A DNA stretch of 64,000 nt from Tessaracoccus sp. MC1865 (GCF_017815535.1 NZ_CP072596.1:124001-188000); one strand, 5' to 3'; shown: positions 35,075 through 43,463, numbered from the stretch's first letter. Translations and numbers: made by a program. The notes: generated by a model not told the origin, from the letters alone.

Positions 35075-36505
35075 ATGCTGCACAACTCGTTAGGACTCAC
35101 ACCCCACAGCCGGCCCCGGATGAAGATCGGGCTGGTGAGCGGCGGGTTGGGGGCGTACTGGGAGCAGTTCCCCCAACTCCTGCCGCTGCTCAAGGAATCG
35201 GTCGCCTATGTGTCAGACAGGTTCAGGCGACTTGACGCAGAGGTCATCGACGCGGGCTTCGTGTCGGATCCGCAGGAGTCCCGCAAGGCGGCCGAGGTGC
35301 TGCGCCTCGCCGACTGTGATCTCGTCGTCATCTACCTCACCACCTACCTGACGTCGTCGCAGGTGTTGCCGATCGCGCAGCGGGCGGGTGCGCCCGTACT
35401 GATCATCGATCTCCAACCGTCGGAGAAGATGGATCACGACAGTTTCGGCACGGGTGAATGGTTGGCGTTCTGCGGCCAGTGTCCAGTCCCCGAAGTTGCC
35501 AACGTGTTCATGCGGGCCGGGATCGAGTTCAGGTCCGTCACCGGGTGGTTGCGCCAGGACGACGCCTGGGAGCGGATTCTGCAGTGGGTGCGGGCCGCTG
35601 GGGCTCGGTCCCGGCTCCGGAATGCCCGGCACGGGCTCATGGGGCATCTCTATCCCGGGATGCTGGACGTTTCCACGGATCTGACGACGGTGTCGACCAC
35701 GTTCGGCGCCCACGTGGAGGTCCTGGAGTTCGACGATCTTCGCGAGCGGGTCAACGAGGTCTCCGGCGACGAGGTCGCGGAGAGGGTGGAGTTGGCTCGA
35801 CAGATCTTCACAGTTGACGACACGGTCGCCGAAGAAGACTTCCGCTGGGCCGCCCAGGTCTCGGTGGGGCTGGACCGCCTCGTCGAGGACTTCGACCTCG
35901 ACTCCATCGCCTACTACCACCGCGGTCTTGGCGGCGAGTACCACGAGCGGCTCGGTGCCGGCATGATCCTTGGTGCTTCGCTGCTGACCGCACGGGGGAT
36001 CCCTGCGGCGGGCGAGTACGAGTTGCGCACGGCGATCGCGATGTTGACCGCCCAGTCACTCGGGGCCGGCGGTTCGTTCACCGAGATCCAGGCGCTCAAC
36101 TACGAGGACAACGTCGTCGAAATGGGCCACGACGGTCCGGCCCACTTGGCGATCTCCGCCCGGCGACCCCTCCTGCGGGGACTCGGCGTGTACCACGGTA
36201 AACGTGGGTGGGGGGTCTCCGTGGAGTTCGACGTGGCCCATGGGCCGGTCACGCTGCTCGGGCTCGGCCAGAACTGTGATGGAAGTTACGTCTTCACGAC
36301 GTCTGAAGGCACCGTGGTGGAAGGCCCGCTGTTGAAGATCGGCAACACCACGTCGCGCGTCGACTTCGGCCGCGATCCGGGGCGCTGGGTTGATGACTGG
36401 AGCGCGTCGGGTGTGGGACATCACTGGGCGCTGTGCGTCGGACACCAGGCTGCAACGGTCAAGGCCGTCGCGTCACTGGCGGGAATCGGGTACCGCGAGG
36501 TGTGA
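35075..36505 (+). CDS. L-arabinose/L-fucose isomerase-like protein
   Basis: 476 residues from ATG 35075 (GGGAGAGAGC upstream). The N-terminal domain starts MKIGLVSGGLGAYWEQFPQL, and the middle holds HGLMGHLYPGMLDVSTDLTTVSTTFGAHVEVLEF. The C-terminal domain carries NYEDNVVEMGHDGPAHLAI and AGEYELRTAIAMLTAQSLGAGGSFTEI; Glu and His here fit the metal ligands of AraA/FucI enzymes. It probably interconverts an aldose and ketose. That is unexpected in an otherwise oxidative operon and suggests a branch or an epimer-salvage step. It is the last gene before the terminator at 36504. Confidence 0.85.
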   Translation: MLHNSLGLTPHSRPRMKIGLVSGGLGAYWEQFPQLLPLLKESVAYVSDRFRRLDAEVIDAGFVSDPQESRKAAEVLRLADCDLVVIYLTTYLTSSQVLPIAQRAGAPVLIIDLQPSEKMDHDSFGTGEWLAFCGQCPVPEVANVFMRAGIEFRSVTGWLRQDDAWERILQWVRAAGARSRLRNARHGLMGHLYPGMLDVSTDLTTVSTTFGAHVEVLEFDDLRERVNEVSGDEVAERVELARQIFTVDDTVAEEDFRWAAQVSVGLDRLVEDFDLDSIAYYHRGLGGEYHERLGAGMILGASLLTARGIPAAGEYELRTAIAMLTAQSLGAGGSFTEIQALNYEDNVVEMGHDGPAHLAISARRPLLRGLGVYHGKRGWGVSVEFDVAHGPVTLLGLGQNCDGSYVFTTSEGTVVEGPLLKIGNTTSRVDFGRDPGRWVDDWSASGVGHHWALCVGHQAATVKAVASLAGIGYREV

Positions 36506-36532
36506 GGGCTGCGCCCCGCAGGCGCAGCCCTC
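36504..36532. terminator. Bidirectional terminator closing the sugar operon
   Basis: GAGGGCTGCGCC-CCGCA-GGCGCAGCCCTC, a 12-bp stem overlapping the isomerase stop codon. It faces the convergent cupin gene (stop at 36541) and can end both transcripts. Confidence 0.8.
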
Positions 36533-36540
36533 GCGTCGGA

Positions 36541-37017
36541 TCAGGCCGACTTGTCCTCAGCATCCGGCGCGGGCTGGTGCGACCAGCTCGGCGGCTCGTC
36601 GCCGCCCGCTTCCTCGTCGGCCTCCGCCAGGGCGGCCGTCTCGTGGACGGTTCCCTGCGCATGGTGCGTGGGGGCGTAGACGACATAGAGCTGCAGGGGC
36701 TCCTGGCCCGTGTTCAGGACGTCGTGCCACGTGCCGGCGGGCACCTGGATGGACCAGCCGTCCTCGACCTCCTGCTCGAAGTCCAGGTTGTCCTTGGACG
36801 GGCCCATCACGCACTTGCCCTCACCCGCATCGATGCGCAGGAACTGGTCTGTCTCGGGATGCATCTCCAGGCCGATGGATTCCCCCACCGGGATGGACAT
36901 GAGGGTTACCTGGAAGTACTTCCCCGTCCAGGCGACCGTGCGGTAGTTGGTGTTTTCCCGCGTGGCGGTCTCGATGTCGAACGCGTTGGGCTGAGGCCCG
37001 TTGTCGGTGATCTTCAT
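36541..37017 (-). CDS. Cupin-domain protein
   Basis: 158 residues, start backed by AGGAGGAAATC. One cupin barrel (about residues 25-118): SIPVGESIGLEMHPETDQFLRI carries a partial metal-binding motif 1 (His and Glu), and VPAGTWHDVLNTGQEPLQLYVVYAP is motif 2 with His. The tail is acidic and disordered (EADEEAGGDEPP). Similar small proteins are annotated as mannose-6-phosphate isomerase-like cupins without known activity. It is convergent with the sugar operon and is not clearly part of it. Confidence 0.85.
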   Translation of the reverse strand: MKITDNGPQPNAFDIETATRENTNYRTVAWTGKYFQVTLMSIPVGESIGLEMHPETDQFLRIDAGEGKCVMGPSKDNLDFEQEVEDGWSIQVPAGTWHDVLNTGQEPLQLYVVYAPTHHAQGTVHETAALAEADEEAGGDEPPSWSHQPAPDAEDKSA

Positions 37018-37142
37018 GATTTCCTCCTACCCGCACACATTAGCGGCGCCGGGTGACAGCCGGCGGCGGTGCGGGCGAAGACCACCCTTGGGGCTGGGGT
37101 CCACGCGCCCGTGCGCCGCCCGCAGCCACGTAGGCTGGAGAG

Positions 37143-38036
37143 ATGAACCCGATCGCCAGCTTCCGGTCACTCCTGGGGCGCACCCTGCGTTCGCGGGTCG
37201 CGGGAGAAGACGCCGACGCCAAGGCCGCCCTCATCTGGGGCGCCGAGGGCGATCGGTGGCACGGCCGCGACGACGTCATTTGGCACGTCAACGGCGACGC
37301 CGCGATGTACGCCGGCGGCATCAGGGCGCTGCTGCTGCAGGCGCTGCACCCGGCCGCCATGGCTGGAGTCGCCGGGCATTCCGGCTACCGCTCGGACCCG
37401 TGGGGTCGCCTCCAGCGCACCTCCGAGTTCATCGCGATGACCACTTACGGACCCATCCCGTCCGCCGAGGCGCTCATCGACCGGATCCGCACAGTGCACG
37501 AACGCGTCCGCGGCAAGACCGACGACGGCACGCCCTACCGTGCCTCGGACCCCCACCTGCTCGAGTGGGTCCACATCGCGGAGACCCAGAGCTTCCTGGC
37601 CAGCTTCCAGCACTTCGGCGACCGGCGCCTCACCCAGCAGGAGACCGACGAATACGTCGCGCAGGCGGCCCCCGTCGGCGAGATGCTCGGCGCCGTCGAC
37701 CTGCCACGAACGGAAGCTGAGTTGCTTGCCGCCATCGAGAAGTACCGGCCCGAACTACGCGCTTCTCCGCCCGCCCTCGACACCGTGGACTTCCTGCTCA
37801 AGAACCCGCCCGTGCCCTGGCCCGCCCGCCCCGGCTACTGGATGCTGGCAGCCGGTGCCATCTCGACCCTGCCCCCATGGGCGCGTCGCGAACTGCGGCT
37901 CCCCGCGGGCCGGTGGTTCGACGTGCTGTTCGGTCAGCCCCTCGGCCGCTTCTCGACGACGATCGTGCGTTGGGCGCTCACTCCCGAGGCCCGGCGCGAC
38001 CGGTTGGGTGCCCCGCCCCGCACGGCCGCTTCCTGA
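37143..38036 (+). CDS. Oxygenase MpaB/rubber-oxygenase family protein (DUF2236)
   Basis: 297 residues. Recognisable family segments: IWHVNGDAAMYAGGIRALLLQALHPAAMAGVAGHSGYRSDPWGRLQRTSEFIAMTTYG, and LLEWVHIAETQSFLASFQHFG with the histidines expected to ligate the b-type haem in Lcp/MpaB-like enzymes. A C-terminal hydrophobic helix occurs near residue 230. Actinobacteria carry many such proteins with unknown substrates. The gene appears alone. Confidence 0.85.
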   Translation: MNPIASFRSLLGRTLRSRVAGEDADAKAALIWGAEGDRWHGRDDVIWHVNGDAAMYAGGIRALLLQALHPAAMAGVAGHSGYRSDPWGRLQRTSEFIAMTTYGPIPSAEALIDRIRTVHERVRGKTDDGTPYRASDPHLLEWVHIAETQSFLASFQHFGDRRLTQQETDEYVAQAAPVGEMLGAVDLPRTEAELLAAIEKYRPELRASPPALDTVDFLLKNPPVPWPARPGYWMLAAGAISTLPPWARRELRLPAGRWFDVLFGQPLGRFSTTIVRWALTPEARRDRLGAPPRTAAS

Positions 38037-38159
38037 GCGTTCGCGGGGAGGGAGCGGACTGTCCGCGCCAGACGCAGCCACCCGTCGGGCCCGCGCTAAA
38101 GGGGGTAGCCGGACGTGGAACGCCGCCGTAGCGTTGATGGAACCGAGCAGGAGGTGGAG

Positions 38160-38489
38160 ATGGGCCCCAAGGCATGGAGCGCCAAGCGCGAACGGCAGTA
38201 CGAGCACATCAAGGAGGGCCTCGAGGAGCGCGGCGAGGACGAGGACACCGCTGAGGAGATCGCCGCCCGCACGGTGAACAAGGAGCGCGCTCGGGCAGGC
38301 GAGGCGAAGGAATCCAGCAGGTTGTCCCGCGAGGACATCTCGTCAGGCCGACGCGGTGGCCTCCGCTCCCACAAGGGGGCGGGTGGCCGTACCCGGGACC
38401 AGCTCTATGAAGAGGCCAAGCGCAAGAACATCGAGGGCCGCTCGAAGATGAACAAGGCGGAGTTGGAGAAGGCAGTCGACAAGAAGTGA
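38160..38489 (+). CDS. Small basic protein with Rho-N/SAP-like C-terminus
   Basis: 109 residues; ATG 38160 chosen because GGAGGTGG is directly upstream. A highly charged helical N-terminal half (KAWSAKRERQYEHIKEGLEERG and EIAARTVNKERA) precedes a C-terminal motif RTRDQLYEEAKRKNIEGRSKMNKAELEKAV, the helix-extended-helix fold of Rho N-terminal and SAP-type nucleic-acid binding domains. Similar proteins are labelled plasmid-stabilisation or Rho-N domain proteins. It probably binds DNA or RNA; its role is unknown. Confidence 0.8.
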   Translation: MGPKAWSAKRERQYEHIKEGLEERGEDEDTAEEIAARTVNKERARAGEAKESSRLSREDISSGRRGGLRSHKGAGGRTRDQLYEEAKRKNIEGRSKMNKAELEKAVDKK

Positions 38490-38490
38490 A

Positions 38491-39180
38491 TCAGCCGGCG
38501 TCGCGGACGTCCGCGATAACCTTCTCGCCGAAGTCTGCGCGGTTGAGCAGCGTGATGATCCTGCGCGCCGCCTCGTCGGGCGATGACAGGCGACCCTCGT
38601 CCTTCAGCGACTGGAACTCGTCGCGGCCAGGGAAGTCCGTCGCCCGGAGCGTGGCCTGCATCCCCGTGTCGACGACGCCCGGCTGGATCGACGCGACGCG
38701 GACACCGTCGAGGTTCTCCTCGGCGAGCGCCACGGCGTGCATGTCGACGGCGGCCTTGCCGGCGCAGTAGGTGCTCCAGGTGGCGAAGGGGCGGCGGGCC
38801 GCGCCGCTGCTGACGTGCACCACGCGCAGCGACGCCCCAGCGGTGCGCAGCCTCACCACGGCGTCGGTCAGGATGAGGGGAGCGGTCACGTTGACGTTGA
38901 CCGACCGCTCGATCTCCGCCGGGTCCAGCGTGCCCACGAAGCCGATGGGCGACACCGCCCCCGCGTTGTTGATCAGGATGACGTCGGAGGCGTCCGCCAG
39001 GAACTCCGCGAGTGCGCCGGATTCCAGCCACGCGGCCAGTTCCGACGCCGACCCCAGATCCACCTGGGCGCCGGCAGAGCGCGACACGCCGAGCACGGCC
39101 CAGCCGTCGGCCTCCAACTGCGAGGCGAGCGCGGCACCTAGGCCCTTGCTGTGGCCGGTGACGATGGCTTTCCTGGTCAT
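38491..39180 (-). CDS. Short-chain dehydrogenase/reductase (sepiapterin/benzil-reductase-like)
   Basis: 229 residues. NADP motif VTGHSKGLGAALA, NNAGAVSP, catalytic Ser in VVHVSSGAARRPFATW and YCAGKAAVDMHA (YxxxK) are intact. The short form lacking the usual DGG ending and the finish RIITLLNRADFGEKVIADV fit the YueD/sepiapterin-like group. It is convergent with the small basic protein (one base between stops) and divergent from the S4 gene at 39261. Confidence 0.9.
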   Translation of the reverse strand: MTRKAIVTGHSKGLGAALASQLEADGWAVLGVSRSAGAQVDLGSASELAAWLESGALAEFLADASDVILINNAGAVSPIGFVGTLDPAEIERSVNVNVTAPLILTDAVVRLRTAGASLRVVHVSSGAARRPFATWSTYCAGKAAVDMHAVALAEENLDGVRVASIQPGVVDTGMQATLRATDFPGRDEFQSLKDEGRLSSPDEAARRIITLLNRADFGEKVIADVRDAG

Positions 39181-39260
39181 GGGGTTCCTTTCTGGCAGGT
39201 CTCGTCGCTACCGTACCGGGCCTCCCCGACACCCATTGACCGGGCGATTAGTATCGGCGC

Positions 39261-39626
39261 ATGACCCGACTGGATGCCTGGCTGTGGGCGGTGCGCGTGT
39301 ACAAGACCCGCTCGCTCGCGACCTCGGCCGTGCGCGGCGGGCACGTGAGGGTGAACGACCTGCTGCCCAAGGCGTCGCAGCATGTGGTGGCGGGCCAGGT
39401 CATCCGGGTGCGCAAGGACCAGGACGAGAAGATCCTCGAGGTGGTGGACCCCGGTCTGGCCAAGCGGGTCAGCGCTCCGTTGGCGCAGGCCGCCTACATC
39501 GACCGGACGCCCGAGAAGCCGCCACCCATCCCGGAGATGGTGGGCCGCGTGGCGGTGCGCGACCGCGGAGCCGGCCGCCCGACCAAGCGTGAACGCCGGG
39601 CGATCGAGCAGCTCCGCGGCCACTAG
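39261..39626 (+). CDS. S4-domain RNA-binding protein (Hsp15-like)
   Basis: 121 residues. The S4 fold occupies residues 1-60: MTRLDAWLWAVRVYKTRSLATSAVRGGHVRVNDLLPK followed by VVAGQVIRVRKDQD. A basic tail follows (GAGRPTKRERRAIEQLRG). This is the Hsp15 family, which in E. coli binds stalled 50S subunits carrying nascent chains; actinobacterial homologues are less studied. It is convergent with the alcohol dehydrogenase gene. Confidence 0.92.
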   Translation: MTRLDAWLWAVRVYKTRSLATSAVRGGHVRVNDLLPKASQHVVAGQVIRVRKDQDEKILEVVDPGLAKRVSAPLAQAAYIDRTPEKPPPIPEMVGRVAVRDRGAGRPTKRERRAIEQLRGH

Positions 39627-39632
39627 CGTGGG

Positions 39633-41252
39633 CTAGGCGCCGGCCAGCAACGCCTCCTCGGCCTGCTTGGTCCAGACGCCGTTGTTCAGCTTCGCGGCGA
39701 CATGCGGAAGCTTCTCCGGCATGTCCACCAGACGCGTCAACTCCAGGTCGTGCAGCATCGGGTACACCATGATCTTGCCGCCGCTGGTGCGGTTCATCAC
39801 CGAGTCGATCGCGTCCTGGAAACCCTTCATGCCGGTCACGGCGTCCAGGCTGATGTGGGTGTCGATGATGCCTTCCTCGATCTTGCGCAGCACGGTGCGC
39901 ATGTCCGAGACATCCGAGCCCGAGGTGCCCAGCATGAAGATGCGGCGCTCCACGATCCCCTGGAGGTCGAAGTCCCCCAGGGTGCCGGCAGGGATACCCG
40001 CGAAGGCGTTGAGGATGGCCCCTTCTCCGGCGAGGTCCACGGCCTGGCTGACCAGCGCCGGGACGGGCACCATGCACGCGATGTGCGTGAAACCGTGCTG
40101 CAGTTCCTCGTTGCCGGTGTTGACGTAGGTGATCGGCACGCTGCGGCCGGCGGCGATGGGATCGACGGTGCGCGCCAGGTGCGTCAGGCGGTCGTCGCTG
40201 AGGTCTGTGCCGGTGACGCGGATGCCCTCCACCCCGGAGGTGACGGCGCGGATGGTGTGCATCATGCCCATCGGGCCCGCTGCGCCGATGATGGCGACGT
40301 TGTCACCGGCGCGCAGTTCGCCGTTGGCCGGGACCCAGGCGTAGCCGTCGGCCGGGTCGTCGCCGGTGGTGCCGACGAAGCGGATGAAGTCGTAGTGGAC
40401 GCGGCCGATGTCGAGGGCCACCTTGCGGCCGATCGTCCCGCCGCCGAGCACCAGGCAATAGGTGGCGCGCGTGCCGAGCAGCGGCGCCGTGGCCTCGATG
40501 ACCTCAGGGTCTGAGCCGTAGTAGATGATGTCGTCGAACACCTGGCCCTCGAGCGAGGCGACCTCGCCCGGAGTCACGGAGACGGTCTCTGCAGGCACGT
40601 GCGCCGAGGTGAGCGCGTCCAGCCCGGTGGGTTCGCCGTCGCTCACGACCAGGAGGCGACCGCCGTCCTTGAGGTGGTCGCGCTCCGCCCACGCGTAGGA
40701 GCCTTCGACGGTGGCCCAGGGCTCGATGAGGCCCACTGCGGCGGCGGACGGGCCGTCGGAGACGTGGATCAGGAACTCCTCACCGTTGGGCGCCACGACG
40801 CAGCGCTCGTCGATGAGGGCGTACTCCTGCAGGGCGCCGTCGAAGTTGTACCCGAAGGCGCCGTTCGACTTGGCGGTGCGCAGGTGCTTCCAGTCGGCCT
40901 GCACGAGCACCCGATCGCCCACGGCGAAGTGCGTGACCTGGTCGCCCACCTTGACGATGCGGCCCACGGGCTCGTGCCCCGGAACGACCGGAGCGGCGCC
41001 GGGGTGGTACGACGGGATCTCCGGCAGCGCGTCGAGGTCGATGCCCTTGACCACCTCGGCCTTGCGGGGGTGGGAGTCGAACGCGTGGAGCAGTTTGGTG
41101 TCGGAGAAGCAGATGCCGCACGCCTCCACCTGGAGGAGCATCTGATGCGGGCCGACCTCGTCGACTGGCTTCTCGGTGTTCAGCACGATCTCGTCGACGC
41201 CGACGAACTGGATGGCATGCTGCAGGGCGGGAATCTGGGTCACGAGGGACAC
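39633..41252 (-). CDS. Long zinc-dependent alcohol dehydrogenase-like protein
   Basis: 539 residues if the GTG at 41252 is used; a GTG at 41243 has better spacing to AGAAAGG (536 residues). The GroES-like domain shows EACGICFSDTKLLHAF (catalytic zinc Cys) and PVVPGHEPVGRIVKVGD. The Rossmann region has VAIIGAAGPMGMMHTIRA. It is about 190 residues longer than ordinary medium-chain dehydrogenases, mostly because of an inserted region around residues 200-320 with a second nucleotide-binding-like stretch (YCLVLGGGTIGRKVALDIG). Related long proteins are annotated as L-sorbose-1-phosphate reductases. A SorC regulator is divergent, which supports a sugar substrate. Confidence 0.82.
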   Translation of the reverse strand: MSLVTQIPALQHAIQFVGVDEIVLNTEKPVDEVGPHQMLLQVEACGICFSDTKLLHAFDSHPRKAEVVKGIDLDALPEIPSYHPGAAPVVPGHEPVGRIVKVGDQVTHFAVGDRVLVQADWKHLRTAKSNGAFGYNFDGALQEYALIDERCVVAPNGEEFLIHVSDGPSAAAVGLIEPWATVEGSYAWAERDHLKDGGRLLVVSDGEPTGLDALTSAHVPAETVSVTPGEVASLEGQVFDDIIYYGSDPEVIEATAPLLGTRATYCLVLGGGTIGRKVALDIGRVHYDFIRFVGTTGDDPADGYAWVPANGELRAGDNVAIIGAAGPMGMMHTIRAVTSGVEGIRVTGTDLSDDRLTHLARTVDPIAAGRSVPITYVNTGNEELQHGFTHIACMVPVPALVSQAVDLAGEGAILNAFAGIPAGTLGDFDLQGIVERRIFMLGTSGSDVSDMRTVLRKIEEGIIDTHISLDAVTGMKGFQDAIDSVMNRTSGGKIMVYPMLHDLELTRLVDMPEKLPHVAAKLNNGVWTKQAEEALLAGA

Positions 41253-41327
41253 CCTTTCTCTGAGTGCTACGGATCAAATCTAGGCGCGTTGCCGTCCGAA
41301 GGAAGGCTGTCCGCACGAACTGGGCAT

Positions 41328-42275
41328 ATGCTCACCAAGGTGCTCACCCCCACGCCGAACGACCTCGACCTCGTCGTGCGTGCCGCCTGGCTCTACTACG
41401 AGGACGACCTCACGCAGGCGCAGGTGGCCAAGCGGCTGTTCGTTTCGCGCCAGACCGTCGGCCGGCTGCTCGAAGCGGCCCGCCAGCACGGGATCGTGCG
41501 CATCGAGATGGACTCGCAGTACCTCGCCGCCATGCAGCTGGCCACCAGGCTGAAAGAGGCCTCTGGGCTGACCGACGTCATCGTGGTCCCCACCGCTGAG
41601 GGCAGGCTCTCGCGCGAGCGTACCAACGAGCGCGTCGCCGCCGCGCTGGCCGCCTACGCCAGGCGACACCTGCACCCCGGCGCCGTCGTCGGCGTCTCCT
41701 GGGGTGATTCGGTGGCCCGTGCACTGGTCGAGCTGTCCGAGGAGTCGCTCGACGGTGTGCAGTTCGTCGCCTGCGCCGGCGAGCTGAGCGGGATCGACGA
41801 CGTGCTCACCCGCTCCCCGGGGGTGCTGCGCCGGCTGCGCACCGTGCCCGCCCCGCTGCTGGTCTCGAGCGCCGAGATGGCCAGCGCGCTGGCCGACGAG
41901 CAGGCTGTCCGCGAGGTGTTGGACCTGGCTCGTTCCGCCGTCGTGACGCTGACGGGGATGGGGTCGGCGACCCCCGGCGGCTCGGCTGTCCTGGCCGGCG
42001 TGACCACCGACGAGGAGGTGGCAGAGTTCGCCGCGCGTGGAGCGGTGGGCGACATGCTGGGGGAGTGGTACGACGCGGAGGGCCGGGTGGTCGCCACCCC
42101 GTGGTCCGAGCGGCGCATCGGGCTGGGGTTGGACGAGTTGCGGGAGATGAGCAACGTCGTCGGGGTCGCGGGCGGTGTGGAGAAGGTGGGCGCCATCCGC
42201 GGCGCGATCCGCGGCCGGCTCATCACGGCCCTGGTCACCGACGAGCCCACCGCGCAGGCGCTCCTCGCCGGCTGA
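41328..42275 (+). CDS. SorC/DeoR-type sugar-responsive regulator
   Basis: 315 residues from ATG 41328. N-terminal helix-turn-helix: WLYYEDDLTQAQVAKRLFVSRQTVGRLLEAARQHGIV. The sugar-phosphate-binding domain includes VVGVSWGDSVARALVEL and DLARSAVVTLTGMGSATPGGSAVLAG, where the family binds phosphorylated sugars, and RIGLGLDELREMSNVVGVAGG near the end. Divergence from the long dehydrogenase across 75 bp makes that gene the likely target. Confidence 0.93.
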   Translation: MLTKVLTPTPNDLDLVVRAAWLYYEDDLTQAQVAKRLFVSRQTVGRLLEAARQHGIVRIEMDSQYLAAMQLATRLKEASGLTDVIVVPTAEGRLSRERTNERVAAALAAYARRHLHPGAVVGVSWGDSVARALVELSEESLDGVQFVACAGELSGIDDVLTRSPGVLRRLRTVPAPLLVSSAEMASALADEQAVREVLDLARSAVVTLTGMGSATPGGSAVLAGVTTDEEVAEFAARGAVGDMLGEWYDAEGRVVATPWSERRIGLGLDELREMSNVVGVAGGVEKVGAIRGAIRGRLITALVTDEPTAQALLAG

Positions 42276-42287
42276 GTACCGAGCCGG

Positions 42288-42848
42288 TTACCGCAACTCG
42301 ACGAAGCTGAACATCCCGGCGGCGGCGTTTCGTGTCAGCTTCCCGTCGGCGTCCTTCTCCACGATGATGATGCGCTGCGACGCGGGCAGCACCATCCGGC
42401 CGCCGGGGGCGAGCTGCGCCTCCAGGTCCTCCGGCACGCTCCCGCCGTCGGCCGAGACCAGGATCCGGTCGTAGGGAGCCGATTCGGGCCAGCCCAACAC
42501 ACCCTCCTCCGCCTCCTCGAAGCGCGCCCACGGGAACCGGTTGTCCATGTGCAGGCGACCCATCTGCACGAGCTCAGGCACGATGTCCACGCCGACGACC
42601 GAGCCGCTCTCACCCACCAGGTAGGCGAGCAGGGCGGTGGTCCAGCCCGAGCCGCTGCCCACGTCGAGCACCTTGTCTCCGGGTTGCGGGTCCAGATGCT
42701 CCAGCATGTAGCGCACCGTCCAGGGTTGCGAGTTGGTCGCGTCGTGACCGATCGCCAGCGCCCTGTCCAGATCAGCGAAGGGCTTGACCTTCGGCGGCAG
42801 GAAGTCGGCGCGCGCCACCACGTCGAATGCGTCGTCGAGCTTCGTCAT
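42288..42848 (-). CDS. pcm: Protein-L-isoaspartate O-methyltransferase family protein
   Basis: 186 residues. The SAM-binding motif is VLDVGSGSGWTTALLAYLVGESGSVVGVDIVPELV; ATNSQPWTVRYMLEHLDPQPGD upstream is the family's substrate loop, and GWPESAPYDRILVSADGGSVPEDLEAQLAPGGRMVLP closes it. It probably repairs isoaspartyl residues in aged proteins; however, the order differs slightly from PCMT of E. coli and another methyltransferase role is possible. It is convergent with the SorC gene (12 bp). Confidence 0.88.
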   Translation of the reverse strand: MTKLDDAFDVVARADFLPPKVKPFADLDRALAIGHDATNSQPWTVRYMLEHLDPQPGDKVLDVGSGSGWTTALLAYLVGESGSVVGVDIVPELVQMGRLHMDNRFPWARFEEAEEGVLGWPESAPYDRILVSADGGSVPEDLEAQLAPGGRMVLPASQRIIIVEKDADGKLTRNAAAGMFSFVELR

Positions 42849-42883
42849 GTCTCCAGTCTGCCCCGTCGCGCTGCGCGGGGGGT

Positions 42884-42916
42884 GACAAAGAGGCGCCGCA
42901 CGTGGTGTGCGGCGCC
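42884..42916 (-). terminator. Terminator of the Hsp20 gene
   Basis: On the minus strand GGCGCCGCAC-ACCAC-GTGCGGCGCC (10-bp stem) is followed by TCTTTGTC. It lies 25 bp past the Hsp20 stop. Confidence 0.8.
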
Positions 42917-42940
42917 CCGTGGCAACTCCTGCAGGAGGGA

Positions 42941-43381
42941 TCAGCCCTCGCTGCCCTCCTCGACAACTTCCGAGCGGATCTCGCGCTGACCGCCGGAATG
43001 GGCGACGGACACCTTGCGCGGCTTCGACTCCTCAGCCACCGGCAGCATGACGGTGAGGACGCCGTCGGTGTAGTCGGCCTCGATCTTGCCGGCGTCGATG
43101 CCGCGTCCCAACATCAACTGGCGGGCGAACGTGCCGGTGGCGCGCTCCCGCGTCAGCCACTGGGTGTCCTCCGCGGCCTTGCTCTGGCGCTCGGCGCGGA
43201 TGGTGAGCGTGCGGTCGTCGATGTCGATGTCGATGCTCGACGGGTCAACGCCAGGCAGGTCGATCTCGGCCACGAAGTGATCGGCCGAACGATAGACATC
43301 CATGTTCATGCCCGGCTGGGAGGTGGAGCGCTGCTCGAACAGGCGCTCCATGTCGCGGAACGGATCAAACGTGCGTGCCAT
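42941..43381 (-). CDS. Hsp20/alpha-crystallin small heat-shock protein
   Basis: 146 residues, start with AAAGGGAA upstream. It begins ARTFDPFRDMERLFEQRS, then the alpha-crystallin domain (about residues 28-130): YRSADHFVAEIDLPGVDPSSIDIDIDDRTLTIRAERQS, GTFARQLMLGRGIDAGKIEADYTDGVLTVMLPVAE. It prevents aggregation of unfolded proteins as an oligomer. The C-terminal IxI-type anchor is weak (VSVAHS). Two HAIR-like sites upstream indicate HspR control, as for actinobacterial Hsp18-type genes. Confidence 0.95.
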   Translation of the reverse strand: MARTFDPFRDMERLFEQRSTSQPGMNMDVYRSADHFVAEIDLPGVDPSSIDIDIDDRTLTIRAERQSKAAEDTQWLTRERATGTFARQLMLGRGIDAGKIEADYTDGVLTVMLPVAEESKPRKVSVAHSGGQREIRSEVVEEGSEG

Positions 43382-43410
43382 GGTTTCCCTTTCTCTGTGT
43401 GCAGCTCGGG

Positions 43411-43431
43411 GTTGAGCCTCTTGGACTCAAG
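43411..43431. promoter_or_regulatory. HAIR element 1 (HspR operator)
   Basis: GTTGAGC-N7-ACTCAAG, compared with the HAIR consensus CTTGAGT-N7-ACTCAAG: the right half is exact, the left half differs at its first and last bases. Located 30 bp upstream of the Hsp20 start codon. Confidence 0.8.
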
Positions 43432-43463
43432 TTTAATCCGAGACCGCGGTGAGTCAAGCCCGG

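Noticed and set aside
24133-36505. Reading the large operon as a standard phosphorylating rhamnose (rhaBAD) or ribose operon
   Set aside because: No kinase or aldolase is encoded; dehydratases, a lactonase-like hydrolase and oxidoreductases are present instead.
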